DNA from: Isochrysis galbana
Taxonomy: Eukaryota; Haptophyta; Isochrysidales; Isochrysidaceae
DNA length: 64,000 nucleotides
Direction of reading: 5' to 3'
Assembly: GCA_018136815.1 (NCBI GenBank)
Contig: CM030942.1
Coordinates: forward strand, 352,151 to 416,150
The translations under genes were made by a program, and so were the position numbers. Of the stretch, positions 41,784-50,551 are shown one piece after another; the first letter of the stretch is position 1, and every line of letters begins with the position of its first letter. The notes under the pieces were generated by a model. It was not told the DNA's origin and did no database searches. It saw nothing but the letters and a program-made list of their open reading frames with translations.

Positions 41784-41843
41784 ATGTGGCTAGGGATGCT
41801 AGCCAGCAAGATGCTCTACAAGACTACAATTTATAACGGAAAC
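41784..41843 (+). repeat. 60-bp repeat shared with the kinesin upstream region
   Basis: TATGTGGCTAGGGATGCTAG and TCTACAAGACTAC; second copy of 16736-16795. It lies about 446 bp upstream of the Kelch start codon. Confidence 0.7.
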
Positions 41844-42084
41844 AATCAAGGGGAAGGACGCAGGTACTAGGAGTTGGCCACACACGGAGTACGTTTCTAC
41901 TCCTGTAGTACCATGAGTTTTGTTTTTGAGCTTCCGTTCATGCTGGTTTCATCTGCGGTTTCGGTTACGAAAGAGTGTTGCTCCTCCCTATCTGGAGAGA
42001 GGCTCTGTTTTCTAAAGTAAAACAGTGGGTAGAAGAGACTCCCTCTCCGGAGAGAGAGCGTGCGAGCGCTCCGTCGGAAGTTCC

Positions 42085-42173
42085 TTTACATATACTCTCT
42101 CTCTCTCTCTCTCTTCTCTCACTCGGTGCCTCGGCGCGCCCCCGGCTGAGACCGGATATCTAGACGGCCATAC

Positions 42174-42211
<38 letters not shown>

Positions 42212-42230
42212 GAGTGAGAGGAGAGAGAGA
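42085..42230 (+). promoter_or_regulatory. CT block then GA block before the Kelch start
   Basis: (CT)n at 42091-42119, then (AG)n at 42176-42230 ending directly at ATG 42231. The two tracts are complementary, so the leader could fold into a long CT/GA stem. Confidence 0.45.
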
Positions 42231-43781
42231 ATGTCGGAGCTCAAGTGGGAGCGTCTGAAGCTCCCTCCTTCTGGCTCGATGGGCGGGGTCTCCTTTGCTG
42301 CAAGCGACGTACGCTCTTCCAGTTCTCTCGTCCTCTTCGGAGGCCAGCGGCGCGGCCTCTCTAACGCGCTCTGGCAGTTCTCCTCCACAGACGATGGTTG
42401 GACAGAGCACCCGCCGGCAGTGGCTGAGGGAACCCACTGGCCTCCAGCGAGGACGCAGGCTTCCCTGACGGGTCTAGGACCGCTGGAAGGAGAGGGTCGT
42501 GTGCTTTACCTCTTCGCGGGCTCTGCTCTCGATGTGGGTGCTGTGAACGACCTATGGGCACTGACGGTGAGGAGGGAGAGGGAGGGGAGGGGGGCAGAGG
42601 AAAGGCGGGGAGGGAAGGGAGGGGAAGGGGGGAGAGGAGAGGAAGTTATGGGGGGGGGGGTGGGGGGGGGGGGGGGGGGGGGGGTGAGGGAAGGGGGGGA
42701 GGGCGGGAGGGGAGGGGGAAGGGGGCGGGGGGGGGGGAGGGGAGGGGGGGAGAGAAAGAGCGGACAGTAAACGGGGAGAGGTGGGGACAGTGTTTGTGTG
42801 TGACGCGCTGAGGAGTGTCGGGAGGATGAGCGGGGCTTGGACTCGAGCGTGGATGGCGCCCATTGCGAGCCACTACTGACTTGTATGAGCCGACTCGACC
42901 GCGCAGATTGGCACGGATGGCGCACTCGCCGAGTACAGCTGGTCAAAGGTCCAGCTTGAGGGGGACGCGCCCCGCAAGCGGTACGGCCACTCCGCTGTTG
43001 CGTGGGGCTCGAAGATGGTTGTCTTCGGCGGACAAGACAACGACCACCAGTTCAACGACGTGTGGGTGTTCGACCCAACAACATCGAGGTGGTCGGAGTT
43101 GCGAACGTCTGGTGCCACGGTGGCCCCGCGCATGCGCCACACCGCGACCATGGTGACGGGCGAGAGAATGCTCGTGATTGGTGGCTTCTCGCGGGAGACG
43201 CGGTATTTTGGTGACGCTTACCTGCTGGATCTTGCTTCTGGCACGTGGGAAGCGCTCGAGCTCACCGGCCACAAGTTTAGCCCTCGCGCACAGCACGTCG
43301 CCGTTACGCACGATGGCAAGAATGTGTTTATCTTCGGTGGCTACAACGGAGCGAAGAACACAAACGACTTCTTCTTGCTCGACGTGTCCAGCGGGAACGT
43401 CTCTGAGCTTCACACCAGCCATCCGCCGGAGGCTCGCTCGCGCCACTCGGCGCACTTCTTGAATGAGACCCAGCTGCACATAATCGGAGGATTCGACGGC
43501 GGCAAGCCGTGCGTACCCCCTCAGCCGCTGACATGGCATACCCTGTATTGTTCTAGATTCCACGGAGGAACAATTAGTGAGAGGAGCGATGCATCAATGC
43601 AGCCAAGGACGCTCATATTGGTCGCCCGCGTGTGCATTGCAGGTGCCACGGCGACGTCTTTGTCATGGATTGCTCCGATCCATCTGGAATGATTGCGCGA
43701 GGTGCAGAGCGAGCGGCTGGCGTTCATAAAGGGGCTCACCACGGAGAGCACAACGATGAGCAGGGCGATGGTGACGATTAG
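42231..43781 (+). CDS. Kelch-repeat beta-propeller protein
   Basis: Exons 42231-42566, 42907-43508 and 43643-43781; 358 residues; GT-AG introns of 340 and 134 bp. Kelch motifs (hydrophobic-GG, spaced W/Y) recur: SLVLFGGQRRGLSNALWQF, SKMVVFGGQDNDHQFNDVWV, ERMLVIGGFSRETRYFGDAY, KNVFIFGGYNGAKNTNDFFL, TQLHIIGGFDGGKPCHGDVF. Five to six blades are visible, with a short acidic/histidine-rich end (HHGEHNDEQGDGDD). Kelch propellers are protein-binding scaffolds. With no BTB, F-box or other partner domain, the pathway cannot be named. Donor GTGCGT at 43509 was preferred because it alone keeps the last blade in frame. Intron 1 is almost pure G with runs up to ~20. Confidence 0.88.
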
Positions 43782-44357
43782 AGAAGCAGTAAATATGAGC
43801 AAGCCAGTGGGCACGCGTCTTGGTAGCCTCACGGCGAGAAAAGATGGTACTGTGACGTCACGGATTGGTGGCCAACATTTGCGAGAAGCGTCCGAACGGT
43901 AGTGGCACTGACCTCGCGTAACATCGCGACCTCGCGCTCATGCGCGAGGCACAAATGTGGTCATTCGCTTTCGGGCTCCATCTTTGACCCCCCCCCTATT
44001 AGCTTACTAGGGCTGTCAGTGCAATTCAACACATTGTTCGCCCAGTTCACCAGCACCAACCGCAGTCAACTCAGGCTCGGATGGCCCTGAACACTCAGCC
44101 CAGGTAAGGAGGAACCCCGATGTCAGCAGGCACAGGCACTCAGCCCCCTCAGTTGGCGAGAGGGCACACAAATCTTGAATCGAGCGGCTGAGATAGTGTG
44201 TAGTGTCACCTCCCCTTCTCTCTCGTCCCCATCATTCCTCTGTCTTTGGTTTCCGGGGGTTCGGCCCATGCCCATGTGCGCCACTATTTTGGGTCTTGCC
44301 TGGGAGGGGAGCCCGGGGCGCCTTTAGCTTATCCCCTTTGGAGAGAGCGTCATTCAA
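43782..44357. other. Spacer without a recognised gene
   Basis: It holds the 3' end of the Kelch gene. No conserved reading. Confidence 0.5.
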
Positions 44358-45120
44358 CTATCGTTAAAGCGATAGGGTCATGGAGCGCGCCACGCTCCCC
44401 TCCTCCTTCTCCGCCCACCTCACCGCGCCGGCCGACCAAGTGATGGCCGACGCCACGCAGCCGCAGCGTCCCCCAGCCAGGGCCATGCCAGCCCAGGTAC
44501 CCGCGAGCCACGACCCGACATGAAGCCCCAGAGCCACACAGACAGTACACACCACAACAACACACAACATGCCAGCACAACAAGACCAGCACAACAGAGC
44601 CCATGCACACCCAGAGCCGCAAAGCGCAGTCTCCCATAGGGAAAGCCTCCGGGCTGGGCCCCTACACTGCCATGGCACTGACCTCGTGCGCAAGCACGAG
44701 GCGCAGACCCGGCCGGTCAGCCAGACCACCATCAAACCCCTGCTGGTGACATGCAGCAACAGCTGCATGACCCAGCAGCCAGGCTCTCCTGCGCAAGCGC
44801 AGCATCCAAACACAACGTTGAGAGCATCATACACCCACCCCAACACGGCCATGCGTGACACGCGCGGCCGAGACACGACACGCAAGACGCGCAAGCGGCC
44901 AAGGGCCAAGGGTAGCAACCTCACCCTCAAAGCCACAAGCCCTATCAAAACTTTCAAGAACAACAACACTACAGAGGCGAGGAGCCTCGACGAAACGCAA
45001 AGGAAATGAGGCTCTCGGGAGCCCCAAACCTGGACGGCCGACGCGCAAGACACACAGCCACGCGACCAGGAGGCTAACCAAACACCCCCTACTCCTCGAA
45101 CCCACACAGGCAACCTCCCA
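44358..45120 (+). mobile_element. Retroelement 5' end, subfamily 2 (copy G)
   Basis: Hairpin CTATCGTTAAAGCGATAG (44358-44375, one G-T pair), then GGTC and ATG at 44380. The product MERATLPSSFSAHLTAPADQ then VMADA is the sister of copy F. The first frame is short (about 47 codons). An overlapping longer frame at 44569-45009 is basic and threonine-rich. It leads into the 550-bp repeat at 45125. Confidence 0.7.
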
Positions 45121-45124
45121 AGAA

Positions 45125-45673
45125 GGGGGGGCACAGCCCCCTCCCCTCGATATTTGTGCTCCCCCCAGTGCACGCACCGACCCCGCGCACCCCAGCGCGT
45201 CCTCTCCTCGAGTCCACGTTGGGGGAAAACCCCTTTCGGGTAAAAGCAACGCGGGGGGGGGGGCACTCGTGAGATAGGGGCCCAGAAGCGCTAATCTCCC
45301 TCGCTAGTGCGAGTGGCCACGGCGAGCCGCGGCCCTTCCCTCCTGGCTCTCGCCCCCGTCTTCTCTTACCCAAACGGGGCGAGAAGACACGTTACTGCCG
45401 GAGGCCGGAGGGGAGAGCTGCCGCTCCCCCCTCCCCTCCCTCTTCCCTTTTCCTCCTCTCTTCCCTGCGGCGGGGGCCCATGGCGCGCGCTTGCGGCCCC
45501 TCGCTCAGGTCCCCAGATGGCCCGCAGGGCCTGGGAGCACAGCTCAGGGGGCAGGTGAGGCTGGGGCATGGCCTGGCCCCTCCTGCCTCTCCCTCGCTGG
45601 CGCTCCGCGGCCCTGCGGGTCGACTGGAGCTGGCTGGGGGGTCCTGAACAGGGGGGCCCAGGGGGAGGAGCAG
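45125..45673 (+). repeat. ~550-bp dispersed repeat, copy 2
   Basis: See 13207-13755. Here it follows copy G in direct orientation, so it may be the 3' part of a subfamily-2 element. At 13.2 kb it is joined to a subfamily-3 start in opposite orientation. Confidence 0.9.
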
Positions 45674-45692
45674 CTCCCCCAGCGAGGTCCCC

Positions 45693-45880
45693 AGCGAGGT
45701 CTGCCCTCGTTGTGCCGTCCCCTCTGTCGCATGTCCGTGCGCTGCTAAGTTGCCTTGGTGCCGACGCTCGGTCGTCCGTCCAAGTGTGGTTAGTTTTCGC
45801 CCCGTTTGGTTTAGTTTGTCTGTCTCTGTTGGTCAGCAACTTTTTGAGTCCCGGCGTTGTAGCCCCTCCTGTCTACCTTG
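45693..45880 (+). repeat. Dispersed repeat Y, copy 1
   Basis: TCTGCCCTCGTTGTG ... TGGTTAGTTTTCGCCCC; about 85% like 58495-58640 in the same orientation. The composition suggests a retroelement regulatory region (possibly LTR-type), but neither boundaries nor coding parts prove it. Confidence 0.65.
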
Positions 45881-45903
45881 GACCTAAGAAGCTCTCATTC
45901 TCA

Positions 45904-46959
45904 TTCTCTCTCTCTCCCTAGCTCGCTAGCTAGCCTCGTCTCTACTCTCCGACGCCGCGCGTCGTAATCCTCCGAACCTCCGTCTACCTCTTCGCTCGAA
46001 GCGCTCGATGGCAGACAATGACAACTACTCCTACCATGACCTCTTGTCGAACACGCGATGACTACTGGCTCGATGCGTAGGTCGCGCACATATAGGCTGT
46101 GGCGAGGTGTCGTGAACTTGGGGGTGTCGATGACGTCCCGGTGGGCGTAGGCCAATGACCCGTCGGAATCCAATGAGGGGGCCAACCAGGGTCCAGGACT
46201 GACCGCTGCGACGGACCGAGGTGGCTGTGGATTACTACTTCGGTAGCCGAGTCCTCTACGGTCGTTCGGATGACGCGGTGGTTGATCCCACAGCTTTGCA
46301 AGCCCTAGGTGAGCTTCTGTCCGTGGGAAAGACGGCGGATTTGGCTGCGGGGCGGAAGTCCTGCGGTAATTTGCCATTTCCGACAAAGCGGATTGAGCGG
46401 ACGGAGTGGCTGCGGACGGCGAGGAGGCGGAAGTGGCGGTGTCCGCCGTACATGTCTCTGAGTGGCGTAAAACTTCTGCAGCTGCCGGCGGCGGCACGTG
46501 GGCCCAGCCGGTCTTGCTGCGTTGATCGGGGGCTAGCCAGGTGCCATATCTCTTTTTGAGCACTGAGGGCGGGCCAGAAGGAAAGTCGGCGACTACTTCC
46601 GGTAGTGGGGCCGTCCATGGGGCGAATGGGTCCACGAGCGGTGTGGGCGCCTCTCGTGTGTCTTTTTGCGACGGCGACGTTGTCGGCAGTCGCTCGTCTG
46701 CCCCCGCCTCTTCTGCGGAAGGTGGAGCGGTAATTACTTCGGGGTGTGCATTATGGGGATTGCCCTGCACCTCTCCCCGACTAAAGCGAGAAAGTGACGC
46801 CCTCGTCGCGGCGTTAGCCAGGCTAACGGCCTCACGAGCGTCGGTAGAGCTCCACGACGGGTTAGCGGCCAAGCTCTCGTGCGCGGTAGCGAGTAAAGAG
46901 GTGGCCGAGGAAGTCGGCGAAAAGGAGTTGTGGCGGCAATGCGCCAGAAGGACGGGCAT
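45904..46959 (-). CDS. Unrecognised open frame across an inverted-repeat element
   Basis: 352 codons, serine/proline/alanine-rich, with a motif-like block (EAHLGLAKLWDQPPRHPNDR then RGLGY) that recalls gag-type proteins only weakly. Most of it lies inside the 46045-47035 element, and its last ~47 codons lie outside. No domain is recognised and no start is supported. If it is a retroelement relic, its age and family cannot be given. Confidence 0.3.
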
Positions 46960-47035
46960 CCATTGGGTCGCCTCAGCTGCCGGCTCGGTCGAACGGCCCT
47001 CTGCCTACGAGCCTATAGTCATCGCGTGTTCGACA
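46045..47035. mobile_element. ~1-kb element with ~33-bp terminal inverted repeats
   Basis: The left end TGTCGAACACGCGATGACTA, then TGGCTCGATGCGTAGG, is mirrored at the right end (CCTACGAGCCTATAGTCATC then GCGTGTTCGACA). It interrupts retroelement copy D, whose proline-rich ORF1 reading (MAPPPSPS) stops exactly at 47036. No clean target-site duplication was found. It is likely a non-autonomous DNA transposon or fold-back element. Confidence 0.65.
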
Positions 47036-47208
47036 GGAAGGCGAGGGAGGCGGCGCCATCTCGACGTCGTGGTCGGGCGGTGCGGAGGCCTGCGAGCGCT
47101 TCGGCTCCGGCGGCTTGGGGCGGCCCCGTTGGGGCGTCGTGGCGGCGGGGGGCTGGGAAGTGGGAGCGGTCGGCGCGCGCTCCATCGCTAAAACTATAAC
47201 AATAGTTT
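47036..47208 (-). mobile_element. Retroelement 5' end, subfamily 1 (copy D)
   Basis: Perfect hairpin at 47191-47208 (AAACTATTGTTATAGTTT on the minus strand), then ATG at 47185. The product MERAPTAPTSQPPAATTPQR is almost identical to copies C and E until the inverted-repeat element cuts it at 47035. Confidence 0.8.
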
Positions 47209-47305
47209 TATGTGTCATAGTACTATGTACTTTATTGTAAGCACTATTGCTATGTACAAAGCTAGGGTACTCGGCTTATTTATAATACGTAAAAGACGTA
47301 ATTTT

Positions 47306-47440
47306 GAACGCGATATTTCGAGGATATTTGGGAGGCCGCACGGGATATAAACGAGATATGTCGTATTAGAACGGGATATTTCGAAGATATTTGGGGGGTC
47401 GCGCGGGATATAAAAAGGATATGTGCCCGGGATAAATGGG
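47306..47440 (+). repeat. 63-bp tandem duplication
   Basis: GAACGCGATATTTCGAGGAT at 47306 and GAACGGGATATTTCGAAGAT at 47369. It lies in an AT-richer spacer (47209-47750) with no gene. Confidence 0.8.
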
Positions 47441-47754
47441 GGTAAATAAAAAACGGGATATTTTGGCCTGAGCCTACTGAGAATCGGAGTGTTTGGGTTT
47501 GATTTCAGTCGAGTTATATGAGAAAGTCGTGGGGCGAGAGTCGGAGTGTTTTCCTGGGTGTGTGTCTCTGTCCGTCGTCCTGTCGTCAGTCGTCAGTCGT
47601 CATCCGTCGCTCTCGCTCTCGTCGCTCTCGCTCTCGTAACACTCGTACCCAACAAACTCGCCTCTCCTCGCCAGCCCCTGCCATCACAGCCCTCCTCTCA
47701 CTCGCCCTCGCCTCTCGCCACTCGCTCGACGTCGCTCTCGCCGCCGTCCTCGCC

Positions 47755-48198
47755 CTCGCCCAAGCCCGCTTGCCCGCCTTCCTCTGCTGACGGGCTTCAG
47801 CCCGTCAGCCCGTCAGCACCTCCGAAGTGGTCTCCCTCGCCGCGCCTGCCGCCGGCCTCGCCCCTTCCTCATTGCCCTCAGGCCCTATGGGTAAATGGGT
47901 CACTCCAATTCGTCACTGGTGTGGCTATGAGGTGTGGTGTGTGTGTGCTGCATGCTGGCAACCAGCATGCAGGTTGTTCGCTGTTCGCTCGCCGTTCTCG
48001 GTGATGCGCGGGCGTGGCCCGCTGGCTTCTGTGCCCAGCACTGGCCCAACACCTGGCTGGGTGGGTCCTCTTGGCGTGGTCGCTTCGGCGACATCGGCGT
48101 GTCCAGTGTCCATGAACGCTTCGTCCATCGCGGCAAGGGCCGCGGCAGCGAGGGCGGGAGGCGGCGCGCGCTCCATGACCCTATCAGTTTACTGATAG
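47755..48198 (-). mobile_element. Retroelement 5' end, subfamily 2 variant (copy H)
   Basis: Perfect hairpin CTATCAGTAAACTGATAG (minus strand, 48181-48198), then GGTC and ATG at 48176. The product MERAPPPALAAAALAAMDEA diverges from F and G at once, yet hairpin position and spacing are the same. The left part, with the GACGGGCTTCAGCCCGTC palindrome, is shared with 40576-40665. Confidence 0.75.
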
Positions 48199-48570
48199 TT
48201 GCCTAGTACGTAGATATTAGATATCTATCTAGGTATCTCACAAACATGTTCCATGCCTTACTCGCGACGGAGTGGCTCAGAGCCCTCCCGCTACGCTCGA
48301 CTCGACATGTTTTTGGTACTGTTTTTGTCAGTTTTTCTATGAATGCCGCCAAAAACAAACTGTTTTAGCTGCTTTTCGACCCCCCCCCCCCCCACTGACC
48401 ACTGATTTTCCCATCTACATCTAGGATAAGGTCGTTCTACTACAATACCAGAACGCTAAAACTCTGACGGCGCCCACAGGGCCACAGGCCGTCGTCAGTC
48501 AGCCCACCTCCGCCGCCCCCCTCCCGCTGTGCCCCCCCCCCCCCCATCAAGTCGACGTTATTCGGCGTCA
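48199..48570. other. Spacer with an inverted scrap of repeat X
   Basis: 48259-48309 is the inverted start of repeat X (CGCGACGGAGTGGCTCAGAG to CTCGACTCGAC). A TATCTATCTAGGTATCT palindrome lies at 48219. C runs occur at 48381 and 48530. Confidence 0.7.
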
Positions 48571-48689
48571 GACTCGGAGTGAATCACTGTGAAACTCTCG
48601 AGGGAGAAAGAGGGAAGACTCTCTCCCCTCCACCTCCACCCCCAACCGCAAGAGAGGAGAGAGAGGGAGCGAGAGAGACCAGATATACG

Positions 48690-48845
48690 GAGAGAGGGGA
48701 GAGGGGAGAGGGGAGAGGGGAGAGGGGAGAGGGGAGAGGAGAGAGGAGAGAGGGGAGAGAGGGGAGAGGGGAGAGGGGAGAGGAGAGAGGGGAGAGAGGG
48801 GAGAGAGGGGAGAGGGGAGAGGAGAGAGGGGAGAGGGGAGAACGG
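48690..48845 (+). repeat. 7-bp purine microsatellite (GGGGAGA)n
   Basis: About 22 units, slightly degenerate. It reads as charged peptide repeats in any frame and is not coding. Confidence 0.9.
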
Positions 48846-49290
48846 GCTCGTCTCGGTTTCGTCGGCTTATGTGGAACCGCGCGATGGCGGCGGCCGCCGG
48901 ACCGATCGAGGCGTGCCGATCGTGGTCAATCCTGGGCGGCGCGTCAGGAAGGCGCCCCAAAACTCGCCAAGTGTGGTGCGCCCGGTGGGGATCGTCTGGA
49001 TGTGGCGAGGTATCCTGGATGATCCCGCACCCTTCGGAAGTATATAGGAGCCCTCTCCCCCCTTCAGATTGTCCATGTTTATCCGTTTCGGCTCGAGATA
49101 TCCTTGAATCCCCTCTCCCCCCTTCCGCGGGGGGGCCCCGCCTTCCCCCCGCATCCCCCCCGCGCGCGGCGCTGCCACCTCCCGAGAGGGTCGCAGCGGC
49201 TCAACGCCAGATAGAGGCGGTAGCTGCTCGCATCTCGCACGGGTGGATCGCAATCTCGTAAAACTTCAGCCGGCTGCTGCGACCCGGGGG
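48846..49290. other. Unique segment between two microsatellites
   Basis: Two open frames cover it, but neither shows family features. The phrase CCCTCTCCCCCCTTC recurs at about 49051 and 49112. Confidence 0.4.
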
Positions 49291-49732
49291 GGGGGGGGGG
49301 GGGGGAGGGAGACCGGATAGGGGAAGAGAGGAGAGAGAGGGAGAGAGAGAGAACAGATACGGAGATAGAGAGGAGAGGAGAAAGTGGAGAGGAGAGAGGA
49401 GAGAGAGAGAGAGGGGAGAGGGGAGAGGGGAGAGGGGAGAGGAGAGAGGGGAGAGGGGAGAGAGAGAGAGGAGAGGAGAGAGGGGAGAGAGAGAGAGGAG
49501 AGAGGAGAGAGGAGAGAGGAGAGAGGAGAGAGGAGAGAGGAGAGAGGAGAGAGGAGAGAGGAGAGAGGAGAGAGGAGAGAGGAGAGAGGGAGAGAGGAGA
49601 GAGGAGAGAGGAGAGAGGAGAGAGGAGAGAGGAGAGAGGAGAGAGGAGAGAGGAGAGAGGAGAGAGGAGAGAGGAGAGGAGAGAGGAGAGAGGAGAGAGG
49701 AGAGAGGAGAGAGGAGAGAGGAGAGAGGGAGA

Positions 49733-49786
<54 letters not shown>

Positions 49787-49980
49787 AGAGGAGAGAGGAG
49801 AGAGGAGAGAGGAGAGAGGAGAGAGGAGAGAGGAGAGAGGAGAGAGGAGAGAGGAGAGAGGAGAGAGGAGGAGAGAGGAGAGAGGAGAGAGGAGAGAGGA
49901 GGAGGAGAGAGGAGAGAGGAGAGAGGAGAGAGGAGAGAGGAGAGAGGAGAGAGGAGAGAGGAGAGAGGAGAGAGGAGAGA
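49291..49980 (+). repeat. 7-bp purine microsatellite (GGAGAGA)n with a ~40-base G run
   Basis: A long (GGAGAGA)n array from about 49376 to 49980, split by a G homopolymer at about 49736-49777. Another G run (~20) is at 49288-49305. The open frames here are artefacts of the 7-bp period. Confidence 0.95.
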
Positions 49981-50329
49981 CCTCGGGCGGGCGGGGTCGC
50001 AGCAGCACACCCTCTGGCTCTCCCCGGCAGCTCCCTTCTCTCCGCTGAAGAGTCCACCTACTGGTACGGCCGCTCCCTCGGCCAGTCCGATCACGCGAGC
50101 ACTCAAGATGGCCATCTCAACGCCGTCCCGCACGTGCCCACACTCCGCACACCTCAAGCTCCTTCAGCCCCTTCCCTTTCTCCCCATCGCGCCCCGCTTC
50201 CAAAACCTGCAGCCCATTCCCACCACGGGCTGAAACCCCACAGCCCAAGAACGATCGTGACCCTTCATCCAAGAAGCCGTATTTTGTGTCGCCCGAGCTT
50301 TCACACAAAGGCGCCTTCGCATGGCACCC

Positions 50330-50490
50330 CGCTTCCCACTCCTGCCTGTGCTCATCCCCTCGTCCCCGCAGCTCGTCACCTCGTCCCCGCAGCTCATCCC
50401 CCCGTCGCAGCAGCTCGTCCCCCGTCCCCGCAGCCCGTCCCCCCGTCGCAGCAGCTCGTCGCCCTGTCCCCGCAGCTCGCCCCGCCCTCC
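50330..50490 (+). repeat. Short tandem repeat CCCCGTCCCCGCAGCTCGTC
   Basis: Imperfect 13- and 26-bp units (CTCGTCCCCGCAG, CAGCAGCTCGTC) in the kinase gene's upstream region. They read as Ser/Pro-rich peptide if translation started at 50321, which I doubt. Confidence 0.8.
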
Positions 50491-50551
50491 CTGCAGTGAA
50501 GACGAGGCCGCAGCACGAGAAACCCTCTGGCTGTTGACCTCTCCCTTCTCC

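Noticed and set aside
45904-46959. Retroelement gag gene
   Set aside because: Only a weak compositional likeness; no zinc knuckle, protease or paired terminal repeats were found, so I left it as unrecognised.
48579-50008. Several 250-370-codon open frames (GERREER, LSSLLSPLSS)
   Set aside because: A 7-bp microsatellite keeps frames open in every phase; these are composition artefacts.
50321-50551. Earlier start for the histidine kinase at 50321
   Set aside because: The added 77 residues come from a CTCGTCCCCGCAG tandem repeat; the Met at 50552 begins normal protein.
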